Source: Vulcanimicrobiota bacterium (lineage in GTDB: Bacteria > Vulcanimicrobiota > Xenobia > Xenobiales > JADMJV01). From it: 64,000 bases of DNA. Within the stretch, counting starts at the first letter, position 1, and each line of letters opens with the position of its first letter. Position numbers and translations under genes: made by a program. The notes beneath the pieces are model-generated. The model saw only the letters and a program-made list of their open reading frames with translations. It was not told where the DNA came from and searched no databases. This document shows positions 35,968 to 43,934 of the stretch, in pieces. Location: the NCBI GenBank assembly GCA_019637395.1, contig JAHBVR010000003.1, positions 444,500-508,499 on the forward strand, written 5' to 3'.

Positions 35968-38187
35968 TTAGGGCTGAGGGCCGCGGAACAGAGTCTGGTC
36001 GAATGACCAGTCCAGTTCCAATTTGGGGAGCAGCACCAGCGGGTTGATAATCCGCGGGCCTAGCGGGCTGATGGCCGTCGCCAAGAACAAAACGACCTGC
36101 GTCTGTCCGGCCGCGGCGTTCCCTTGCAGTGGGGAAAGCAGGAAGCCGTGGGGGCGGGTCGGTTGCCCGGCCAGGGGCCCCGGATTCGGGAACTGGAACA
36201 ATCCCGAACCCTGGTAGGCCGTGGAGGGATCTAAGGTAGCCGTGGTATCGACTTCCGCGAGACCGAAGGCTTCTACGACCGGCCTTACGTGCTTGAAGGT
36301 GGGAACCTGGGCAAAGGCACGGGCCAGGTCGCGAGAAGCGCTATTGGGCACCACCGGATCCCCAATCACCTCTTGCTGCAGCACCTGGGATCTGCTGGTA
36401 GGCGCGTCCTTGAACGCGCCGGTTAGAGCCGGAGCCGCGTAGTTAAAGGGATCCGCATCGTCGACGACCGTCTGAGCGATGAGGAAGAAGTTGGTAAAGT
36501 TAGCCGTGCCAGGGGTCACTCCCTGAGCGGCCAGGCCGAACAGGATGCGCGGGCTGAGCGCCGCCGAGTTAAGCAACAGGTTGCTGATTCGCCCGCCGGC
36601 CACGTTCAGTACGGCAAACTGGTTATTGTATTCCGTCGAAGTATACACAGTACCCACGATGCCGCCGAGTGACTGACCGACATAGGTGGGATTAGCCGTG
36701 GAGAAGGTTGTTCCAAAGGACTGATTCTTGATGGCCGCGGTCAACTGGAAGAGGTTGACCACCGACTGACGGATGTTGTCACGGGAATTCCGCAAGTAAG
36801 ACAGGTTGATGAACAGCGCGCCGTCACCCAACAGTGGCGTGGTCGCAGGCACATCGTCGCCATGGCCGACCAGGTCGATGGCGATTACCGCGAAGCCACG
36901 GCTGGTGAGGGCCGGAGCAATCGCAAGAACATCGCCCTTGTTGCGGGTGATACCGTGCTGGAAGATGGTTACCGGCCAGCCTCCTGTAGGGGCGGTCCCT
37001 GCCGGCTCGATCAGGTAGGCGGTTTTGATTTTTGTGCCCTGAGGTGTGAGAGCGGGGTCTCCAGGAATGCCACTGCCGCTGAAGTTGCCGATGGGTGCAT
37101 CGGCGACGGAAATAACTCCGTTGGGGGCTCCGGTCGTGCTATCCGTGGTGACGACGGACACGCTGCCGGTCGTTGGCTGAATGAAGTTCGTCATGGTGAT
37201 GTTGACAGTTGAAATCGAGGCGATACTGGAGGTATCCACGCCTGTGATGCCGTTTGCCGCATAGAGGGCGGCGACCGAGGGGAAGAATGGAGGAGTCGGG
37301 CCTCCGGTGATCACCACCCGAGGCTGAACAGTAGGCGCAGGCAGCGTAGCGCGAATCGAGCGCAACGTAATAGAGACGGGCTGCGTTCCGAAGCGGAATA
37401 CCAGCGGAATCTCGCTACGATCCCGACCCGTGATGGCCTCGGCGCGGGCCCACACATTTTGATAGAAAGCCCGCAAAGGCTCAAGCGCCTGAGCAGAGGC
37501 ATCCGGCACCGGGAAGATGGTGTTACCGGCCGGGCTGATCAATGGTTCGCGGACCTTGGTGACCGTAGTAATGTTACCCGATGTAATGTTTCGGCCATTA
37601 CCCTGGATTCCATTGGTGACGACGACATAGTAATTGGTGGCCGGCTTCAAAGGGAGAACGGGTTGCAGCACAATGGTCGAGTTACCCGTGCCCTGGTCCT
37701 GTCCATTGACCACGCTGATGTTGCATTGGATAGTAGCGTTCGTGCCTGCGCCCGTATCCGCATCAGCGGCCGTCGAAGGAGGGCCTTCCACCAGGAGGAC
37801 AGAGCCGGCGTTCACCGAGGCCGCATCAACCTGGCCGGTGAAAGGGATCAAGATATTCCCGGAAGTGGAGAACCCACGCATCGTTCTCAGTGAGGTGAAA
37901 GGTTCAGCGGCGAGAGCTCCAGTCGTGGGAAACTGGTTGACCAGGCCTTTATTGGCCGCGTTGGCGGCGCCGGTGTCGCGTAACAAGTCGTTGGGCAACG
38001 GGATGGTGGCAGGGTTGCCCGAGGTCGGATCAAAAAGCGGTGACACCGTGCCCGGCGCAAAATTTGCGTTCACGGGAATGAAGCCGGGAACCGGCTGATC
38101 CGTAATGGTATCGGTACTACAGCCCCAGAAAGTAAGGCCGAGGCCGAAAGTCAACGCGCTCGCCACGAGCCGACGTGATGTATTCAT
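35968..38187 (-). CDS. VolA/Pla-1-like surface lipase lipoprotein
   Basis: 739-residue lipoprotein (lipobox F-W-G-C, Cys about residue 23). The mature N terminus S-P-L-F-D-P-T-S-G-N, followed by I-P-L-P-N-D-L-L-R-D, matches the bacterial-lipase N-terminal domain of the VolA/Pla-1/Cef family. A region of Ig-like repeats follows. The C-terminal half is an alpha/beta hydrolase: F-Q-H-G-I-T (oxyanion), D-L-V-G-H-G-D-D, and nucleophile elbow G-Q-S-L-G-G. VolA is an outer-membrane lysophospholipase that scavenges fatty acids. Ester substrate and surface location are inferred from the family. Confidence 0.8.
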   Translation of the reverse strand: MNTSRRLVASALTFGLGLTFWGCSTDTITDQPVPGFIPVNANFAPGTVSPLFDPTSGNPATIPLPNDLLRDTGAANAANKGLVNQFPTTGALAAEPFTSLRTMRGFSTSGNILIPFTGQVDAASVNAGSVLLVEGPPSTAADADTGAGTNATIQCNISVVNGQDQGTGNSTIVLQPVLPLKPATNYYVVVTNGIQGNGRNITSGNITTVTKVREPLISPAGNTIFPVPDASAQALEPLRAFYQNVWARAEAITGRDRSEIPLVFRFGTQPVSITLRSIRATLPAPTVQPRVVITGGPTPPFFPSVAALYAANGITGVDTSSIASISTVNITMTNFIQPTTGSVSVVTTDSTTGAPNGVISVADAPIGNFSGSGIPGDPALTPQGTKIKTAYLIEPAGTAPTGGWPVTIFQHGITRNKGDVLAIAPALTSRGFAVIAIDLVGHGDDVPATTPLLGDGALFINLSYLRNSRDNIRQSVVNLFQLTAAIKNQSFGTTFSTANPTYVGQSLGGIVGTVYTSTEYNNQFAVLNVAGGRISNLLLNSAALSPRILFGLAAQGVTPGTANFTNFFLIAQTVVDDADPFNYAAPALTGAFKDAPTSRSQVLQQEVIGDPVVPNSASRDLARAFAQVPTFKHVRPVVEAFGLAEVDTTATLDPSTAYQGSGLFQFPNPGPLAGQPTRPHGFLLSPLQGNAAAGQTQVVLFLATAISPLGPRIINPLVLLPKLELDWSFDQTLFRGPQP

Positions 38188-38462
38188 CGCATTCTCCTAT
38201 TATATCTGTCTCTCTGCAGCCACGCCCGTGGCAAAGCCGGCACCCGTTCTTCGCCTCGGGGGAAATTCCTGTCCGACAATCTTCAGGAAATTACCTGACC
38301 GGCACCAGCTTGTTTTAGGCGGTTAACCCGGGCCTCCAACCCGGGGCGCGGTTAAGGTTTTACAATATGGAAACCCAGGAAACAAATCTGTAACAACAAA
38401 AATCTGAGTGAACCTTATACTCAGCAGAAGATATACACTGGAACCAGTATCGGAGGACGAAC

Positions 38463-41003
38463 ATGATCAGTGCATTGGCAGGCTTACCGTCACTAGGCGG
38501 TATCGGCGGGGGATTCGACGGTGGCTCACTTCCGCTTCTGGGCTTTGGCCTGCTCAGCACCTTTGCCAGCAGTCTGACCACTCAGTCCTTCCTGGGGCCG
38601 ACCACCAACATTCCGGACCTGAGTTCCCAGGCCAACATCAACTTTTCGAACTTCAACACCAATTTCGGTAGCTATACGGGCAACGGCTCGAACACCAACG
38701 GCTATTTCTGGAATCCCGCTCCCTACGGCGACAATCCCAGCCTGCACACCGGCCCTTCGGATTTTCGCGCCTGGCACCAGTGGGCTACCGGTGGTGTGCA
38801 GCCGCCTTTAGCGGTGGCTCCCTTCTATGGGCAGGGTTTCGGTTACACCAATGTCCAGTTTGGTTCGGCCGGTGCCTACGGAGCCGTGGGTTATGGTACC
38901 TCGGGCGCTTATGGCTCCGCCCCGGTGGGAGCTTATCCTTATAGTGCTTCTCCCGCCTATTGCCCGCCCAGCTATGGCAGCCAGCCCATCTTCTCCAACG
39001 CCTACCAGGCGATGGGTGTGGTGCAGCAGAGCAGTTACACGGCTGTACCCAACTACACCCCCATTCAGACCTACATTCCCCCGAGCAATTATGCGCCACC
39101 TACCTATAATTATACGCCGCCGGCTTACGCGCCGCCGCAGAACTACACCACCCCCACCTACGGCTCCCAGCCGACTCCGGAGCAAACCGCCAACTTCAAT
39201 AGCTATGCTCAGGACGCCATAGCGCGCTTCAATGCCAACGGTTCTTCCATAACCGGCCAGTACCAGGGAGCGACCGGCATGCAGGCGCCCGGCTACACTC
39301 CCGCCACTTACACGCCTCCCGACTATTCCCAGCCGTCGGTAGCCAATCCCTATGCCGGCCAGCCGACGCCGGAGCAGACCGCCGCTTTCAATAACTACGC
39401 TCAGGAGGCACTGGCCCGGTTTAACGCCACCGGCGCTTCGATCAGCGGCCAGTATGCGGGGGCTACCGGAATGGTGCCTCCCAGCTACACCCCGGCCACC
39501 TACAGCACGGGAGCCTACGGTGGCCAGCCGACCCCCGAGCAGACGGCCGCTTTCAATAACTATGCCCAGCAAGCGCTGGCTCAACTGAATTCTACCGCAG
39601 CCTCGATCCAGGGGACCTACCAGGCTTCCTTCAGTTCTTCTTCCCAGGTCAACTATGGCTCCGACATCACCTACAGCCTGCCGGCCCAGCCCACTCCCGC
39701 CTATGGGACCTACCTGAACAGCTACCAGAGTCTGCCCAACTACAGCGCCGCCAGCTACGGCGCTTATAACCTCGGCTATGGCTACCCGCAACCCCAGCCG
39801 CCGGTGTTCTATGGCTCGGCCCTGCCCAGCTACACCGCTCCCCTCATTCAGCAGCAAACGCCTTATGGTTACGGCGGCCCGCCCCGGCCGGCGCCCTGCC
39901 CCCCGCCGGCCTATCCGCCCCGCCCGCCTCACCCTCACTATGAGCAGCCGCCGGCACCGCCTGCCCCGCCGGTGGTTCAGGAGCCTGCGCCCCCGCCTCC
40001 CGTCGTTGCCCCGGCTCCGACGAATCCCTCGCCCCGGCCAGGCCGCATTAATTATTCGTTGGTTCCCATCATCCAGCAGGATGTGGCCGGGCCCGCTTCG
40101 GTGCTGGGTTCTCGGTTGACCGGAGACCCGGCCAAAATCGCATCTTTCACCGCCACCAATCCCCCGCCCAACCAGAACAACGATGCGAACCACTTCGACC
40201 GTATCGGTGCCTATACGGTGATGCAGCAGGATTCGAGCCTGCGCTACAATGTCGACACCGGCCGCTTCTTCCGTACCTACGAAGGCGGTGTCACCAAAGA
40301 TGTCCTCGATATGGCCCAGGTATCGCAGATGCTGCGTCAGGACCACCCCAACAACTGGGCGCGGGTGGGCCAACTGCTGCAACATCTTCCCACTGACAAC
40401 CAGCTCTTCGGCAGTCAGGAACAGGCGGTCACTCCGCCGGGCAGCTTCACCGCCGGCGGAGCCACTCAGACCAACGGGTTTACGCCTCCGGTCAGAATTC
40501 CCAACCTGCCCCCGCTGAACACACCGGTGCTGCCGCCGCTCGACAAACCGGAACTGCCGCCCTTCGCCGGTTTCGGCAACAGCGGGGGTCAGAGCCCGGA
40601 GCTGGACCTGCTGTTGGTGCAACGCCAGGCCGGGCTGATTACGGGTGACCAGTTCAACCTGGCGCTGCTGCAGATTGCCGGCAACCAGGGAGTGATTAAC
40701 CCGAATCCCGCTCCTCCGGTGCAAGGTGTCCCCTTCCAGATCACAGCCCACCGCTACTGGGATCCTCAGCGAGGCGATTACGCCAACGTGACCGATGTGA
40801 CCACGCAGGGTTACCAGGGTGAAGATCAGCACGTCTTCAATCCTCAGAATCAAACCTCGGTAACCGTTACTCGTGACAATGTGCCGATTGGCACTCCGGT
40901 CCGAGTCACGGTCAACTGGGATAACGGCCAGTCGCGCACCTGGGATTATAATATTGCCGGGAATGACCAGTCCGACGTGGACGTGTTCTCGCCTATCGGC
41001 TGA
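38463..41003 (+). CDS. large Pro/Tyr/Gln-rich repeat protein
   Basis: 846-residue protein I cannot assign. Residues 1-230 are Gly/Tyr/Ser/Asn-rich with many Y-G-x and P-A-Y. Three imperfect repeats begin at Tyr233, Tyr297 and Tyr352, each with Q-P-T-P-E-Q-T-A, F-N-N-Y-A-Q and a helical remainder. A poly-proline stretch (about 475-520) follows, then about 310 residues of folded C-terminal sequence. No signal peptide is evident; the N terminus has a Gly/Leu-rich hydrophobic start. GGAGG lies 7 bases upstream of the ATG, in a 275-base gene-free gap. It resembles other low-complexity Y/P-rich matrix-type proteins only in composition. Confidence 0.7.
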   Translation: MISALAGLPSLGGIGGGFDGGSLPLLGFGLLSTFASSLTTQSFLGPTTNIPDLSSQANINFSNFNTNFGSYTGNGSNTNGYFWNPAPYGDNPSLHTGPSDFRAWHQWATGGVQPPLAVAPFYGQGFGYTNVQFGSAGAYGAVGYGTSGAYGSAPVGAYPYSASPAYCPPSYGSQPIFSNAYQAMGVVQQSSYTAVPNYTPIQTYIPPSNYAPPTYNYTPPAYAPPQNYTTPTYGSQPTPEQTANFNSYAQDAIARFNANGSSITGQYQGATGMQAPGYTPATYTPPDYSQPSVANPYAGQPTPEQTAAFNNYAQEALARFNATGASISGQYAGATGMVPPSYTPATYSTGAYGGQPTPEQTAAFNNYAQQALAQLNSTAASIQGTYQASFSSSSQVNYGSDITYSLPAQPTPAYGTYLNSYQSLPNYSAASYGAYNLGYGYPQPQPPVFYGSALPSYTAPLIQQQTPYGYGGPPRPAPCPPPAYPPRPPHPHYEQPPAPPAPPVVQEPAPPPPVVAPAPTNPSPRPGRINYSLVPIIQQDVAGPASVLGSRLTGDPAKIASFTATNPPPNQNNDANHFDRIGAYTVMQQDSSLRYNVDTGRFFRTYEGGVTKDVLDMAQVSQMLRQDHPNNWARVGQLLQHLPTDNQLFGSQEQAVTPPGSFTAGGATQTNGFTPPVRIPNLPPLNTPVLPPLDKPELPPFAGFGNSGGQSPELDLLLVQRQAGLITGDQFNLALLQIAGNQGVINPNPAPPVQGVPFQITAHRYWDPQRGDYANVTDVTTQGYQGEDQHVFNPQNQTSVTVTRDNVPIGTPVRVTVNWDNGQSRTWDYNIAGNDQSDVDVFSPIG
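39159..39632 (+). repeat. three imperfect coding repeats
   Basis: Units start at 39159, 39351 and 39516, spaced 192 and 165 bases. Each encodes a Tyr-Gly/Ala-x-Gln-Pro-Thr-Pro-Glu-Gln-Thr core and a helix of about 20 residues. The third unit is shorter. Unequal spacing implies old duplication with drift. Confidence 0.85.
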
Positions 41004-41022
41004 TCGGGAAATCGTGGCCGCC

Positions 41023-41059
41023 AAGCTCCCCATGGTTCACCGTGGGGAGCTTTCTTTTT
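41023..41059 (+). terminator. intrinsic terminator after the repeat protein
   Basis: AGCTCCCCA - loop - TGGGGAGCT followed by TTCTTTTT. It lies about 20 bases past the repeat-protein stop codon and just upstream of the aconitase-family gene. Confidence 0.8.
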
Positions 41060-41076
41060 GATAGGGGTTGGCGTGG

Positions 41077-43125
41077 ATGGCTGCGAAGCCGATGGCTATG
41101 AGCCAAAGTGAAGTTCTCCTAGTTCCCGCCCGCCCTTTACCCGGAGTCGATCCCGCACGAGTTTCGTCTCAGCCACAGCAGCAGCAGGCCCCGGCTCACT
41201 TGATTCGAGGCCAGGCCTTGATCTTCTGGGACCCTCGCCAGCCCGGCCAAAAACTGTCGGCGGTCGACACCGATCAAATCACCCCTTCGGAAGATTGCGT
41301 CTCCGAGAGCCTGGAAACCCTTGACCAGAAATGGAAAGAAGGTGCTTTCCGCCATTTGATGCCGGATTTCCGCGCCCGCGTTCACTCCGGTCAGACCTTT
41401 CTGATTGCCAACGATCGCTTCGCCATCGGAAGTTCGCGCGAAATGAGCCCGGCCGGTCTGAAGGCGATTGCCGAGGAGGCCGGTCTCGAGCTGGTGGTGG
41501 TGTGCGCCGAGAACATGGGCGATATCTTCCGGCGCAACTCGCTCAATCTGGGTCTGAACGTGGCCCAGGTCCCCGAGGCGGTGCGCGATGCTCAGGATGG
41601 CGATGAGTTCGAGTTCGACACGGGCAGCCGGCGGCTCACCAACCTGACTCAAAACAAGAGCTATGAGGCCATTCCCCTGACCGCTCAAGAAGATGAGATT
41701 CGGCGTAGCGGTGGGATCTTCCAGATCGGCCGAAAGATTTTTCCCGACAGCTTGCGCCAACCTCCCCAGTTGCACTGGCCTGAGCCTGAGGTAGCGGCCG
41801 GCCTCACCACCACCGAGCAGATTCTGCATGCCCATCGGGTCGATCCGAAGGCTGTTGTCCAACCGGGAGAAACCCTGGCACTTTACGGCGATCTTTTTCC
41901 CGCCTCGGATGGAACCGCTCCTTTCTCCATCTACACCTTTTTGCAGATCACCGGCGGGGACACCATCTATCCCCGCCAGGCGGCTATCGCCAGCGACCAT
42001 TTTGTCTTCACGGGCCGGCGGGCCGACGAACTGCAGACCAAGATTTCCCAGCAGTTTGCCGCCAGGTACGATATGGGAAAGCCCTACTTCGCCGATCCCG
42101 GTGATGGTATTTTTCACTTTTACTTTCCCGAACAAGGCTTGATTCGTCCCGGCGGGTTTTATCCCGGTGCCGATTCTCACAGCCGGGCTTACGGAGCCTA
42201 CGGTGCGGTCGGTATCGGAGTGGGTAGCACCACTCTGGGTTTTGGATGGTCGACCGGCTGGATTTACCTGACGCTGGCCAGGCAGCGTCGAGTGCGCTTC
42301 GCGGGGCAGCTGCAACCCTGGGCCTCGGGAAAAGACATTGTGCTGGCCCTGTTGCGGCGTTGGGGTAAAGAACAGGCGCGCGGCATGGGTGTTGAGTTTG
42401 TCGACGTCAATCAACAACTGCCCATGACTTTTCGCAACACCATTGCCAACATGATGGCCGAAGCCGAGGCACAGAACGGGATTTTTGCCCAGGATGACAT
42501 CACCACCGCCTGGTTTGAGCAACGGGGTTTTGCCCTGCCCTATCCGCGCCTGACCCCCGGCGCCAACGCCCACTACGAAATTGATGAGGAACTCGACCTG
42601 AGCGCCATCCGGCCCCTGATTGCCAAACCCTTCAGTCCGGGCAACGCTTTTGATGCCGAGGAGGTAGCCGTTGAAAGGCTGACCTTTCACAAGGCCTACA
42701 TTGGTTCCTGTACTAACGGAAGCTACGAGGACTTGTTGCAGGCCGCCCTGGTTCTGCGGGCCGCCGGGGCGCAGGTCGCCTCGGGAATCGACCTGGTGGT
42801 TTTCCCGGGCAGCGGTGGAGTCAAACAGCGCATTGAGCACCCTGATCCGCGGCTCGAGGGCAATTCGATCGCCGACGTTTTCCGGCGGGCCGGTGCGCAA
42901 ATTCGGGACTCCTGGTGTGGCCCGTGCTTTGGGCAGGGGCCGGATGCACTGGCCCCCGGCCAGCGGGCCCTGACCACCTTCAATCGCAATTGGCAGAATC
43001 GCATGGGAGTGGGCGGGGAAGGCTACCTGGCCAGCCCGGTGGTGGTGGCCGCCTCGGCTCTGCTGGGCTATATGGCGCCCCCCGCCCATCTGGGTCTGAG
43101 CTGGAACCCGGAAAACAGTTTTTGA
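41077..43125 (+). CDS. aconitase-family hydro-lyase, swivel domain first
   Basis: 682-residue [4Fe-4S] hydro-lyase. Residues about 40-230 form a LeuD-like swivel domain (A-N-D-R-F-A-I-G-S-S-R-E, ending in G-G-I-F-Q-I-G). The large catalytic domain follows: G-A-D-S-H-S-R-A-Y-G-A, G-S-C-T-N-G and W-C-G-P-C-F-G hold the three cluster cysteines. This order (small domain first) is the reverse of ordinary aconitase A and fused IPM dehydratases; AcnB also has the swivel first but with an N-terminal HEAT domain, absent here. The substrate (citrate, isopropylmalate or a homologue) cannot be told. The start is ambiguous; ATG at 41077 has AGGGG upstream. Confidence 0.85.
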   Translation: MAAKPMAMSQSEVLLVPARPLPGVDPARVSSQPQQQQAPAHLIRGQALIFWDPRQPGQKLSAVDTDQITPSEDCVSESLETLDQKWKEGAFRHLMPDFRARVHSGQTFLIANDRFAIGSSREMSPAGLKAIAEEAGLELVVVCAENMGDIFRRNSLNLGLNVAQVPEAVRDAQDGDEFEFDTGSRRLTNLTQNKSYEAIPLTAQEDEIRRSGGIFQIGRKIFPDSLRQPPQLHWPEPEVAAGLTTTEQILHAHRVDPKAVVQPGETLALYGDLFPASDGTAPFSIYTFLQITGGDTIYPRQAAIASDHFVFTGRRADELQTKISQQFAARYDMGKPYFADPGDGIFHFYFPEQGLIRPGGFYPGADSHSRAYGAYGAVGIGVGSTTLGFGWSTGWIYLTLARQRRVRFAGQLQPWASGKDIVLALLRRWGKEQARGMGVEFVDVNQQLPMTFRNTIANMMAEAEAQNGIFAQDDITTAWFEQRGFALPYPRLTPGANAHYEIDEELDLSAIRPLIAKPFSPGNAFDAEEVAVERLTFHKAYIGSCTNGSYEDLLQAALVLRAAGAQVASGIDLVVFPGSGGVKQRIEHPDPRLEGNSIADVFRRAGAQIRDSWCGPCFGQGPDALAPGQRALTTFNRNWQNRMGVGGEGYLASPVVVAASALLGYMAPPAHLGLSWNPENSF

Positions 43126-43175
43126 AGGTCCTTCAATTTATCTCAAGAAGGCGGCTGGCCATGGAGGCTGCCTAG

Positions 43176-43934
43176 ATGACGAAGATTGTCACTCTGCTGA
43201 GTGATTTTGGACTGCAAGATCCCTATGCCGGGGTCATGAAGGGTGTCATCTTTCGTCACTGCCCGGACTGCCAGGTGGTTGATCTGACTCACCTGATTCC
43301 CCCCCAGAACATCTGGCTGGGGGCCATTCAGCTGGAACGGGCCGTAGCGCACTTCCCGGTGGGCACCGTGCATCTGGCCGTGGTCGATCCGGGCGTGGGA
43401 AGCCAGCGTGAGCCGGTTGTCATCGTGGGGCAGAAGGCGACCTATGTGGGGCCGAACAACGGAGTCTTCAGTCTGGCGTTGCGCCATGACCATGTCCACA
43501 ATGTTTATGTCATCCAACCAGGGCGTCAAACTCCAGACCAGCCCAGCACCACCTTCCATGGTCGTGATCTCTTCGCTCCTGTAGCGGCGAAACTGGCGGC
43601 CGGACTGCATCCTCAAGAGGTGGGTCCGGCACTGGCCGAGCCGCTGGTCCAGTTTGACCTGGAAGAACTGCAGCACCGAGTGCTCTGCGTAGACCGGTTT
43701 GGCAACGTGCAACTGGGAGTCCATCGGGAGCGCTGGAACGGCGGCATGAACCAGTTGCATCTGGGCGAGCGCGTCATCCCGTTCCATCTGACTTACTCTC
43801 AGGTTTCCGCTGGAGAGTTGCTGTGCCTTTGGAATTCTGACGGCTACCTCGAGATCGCTGCCAACGGGGGGAGCGCGGCGGAGCAGCTGGGCCTGGTTTC
43901 AGGACAGCAAATCGAGTACAGGATCGTCGGTTAG
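43176..43934 (+). CDS. SAM hydrolase / SAM-dependent chlorinase-fluorinase family (DUF62)
   Basis: 252-residue S-adenosylmethionine hydroxide-adenosyltransferase family protein, the non-halogenating majority group. Seen: L-S-D-F-G-L-Q-D-P-Y at the start, V-V-D-P-G-V-G (Asp of the water-activating triad), T-F-H-G-R-D (His) and D-R-F-G-N-V-Q-L. Family enzymes cleave SAM to adenosine and methionine. It ends immediately against the convergent GAF protein gene (stops adjacent). It follows the aconitase-family gene by 50 bases on the same strand. Confidence 0.9.
   Translation: MTKIVTLLSDFGLQDPYAGVMKGVIFRHCPDCQVVDLTHLIPPQNIWLGAIQLERAVAHFPVGTVHLAVVDPGVGSQREPVVIVGQKATYVGPNNGVFSLALRHDHVHNVYVIQPGRQTPDQPSTTFHGRDLFAPVAAKLAAGLHPQEVGPALAEPLVQFDLEELQHRVLCVDRFGNVQLGVHRERWNGGMNQLHLGERVIPFHLTYSQVSAGELLCLWNSDGYLEIAANGGSAAEQLGLVSGQQIEYRIVG

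Noticed and set aside
38196-38210. TATAAT on the minus strand just upstream of the VolA-like lipase gene
   Set aside because: It lies only about 14 bases before the ATG, overlapping the ribosome-binding site region, so it cannot be an ordinary -10 box for this gene.
38808-41033. 741-codon open frame antisense to the repeat protein
   Set aside because: It covers exactly the low-complexity coding region; Gly/Arg-rich composition and no ribosome-binding site argue for a shadow.
41137-43089. 650-codon open frame antisense to the aconitase-family gene
   Set aside because: The + strand carries the complete cluster and swivel motifs; the antisense frame has none.
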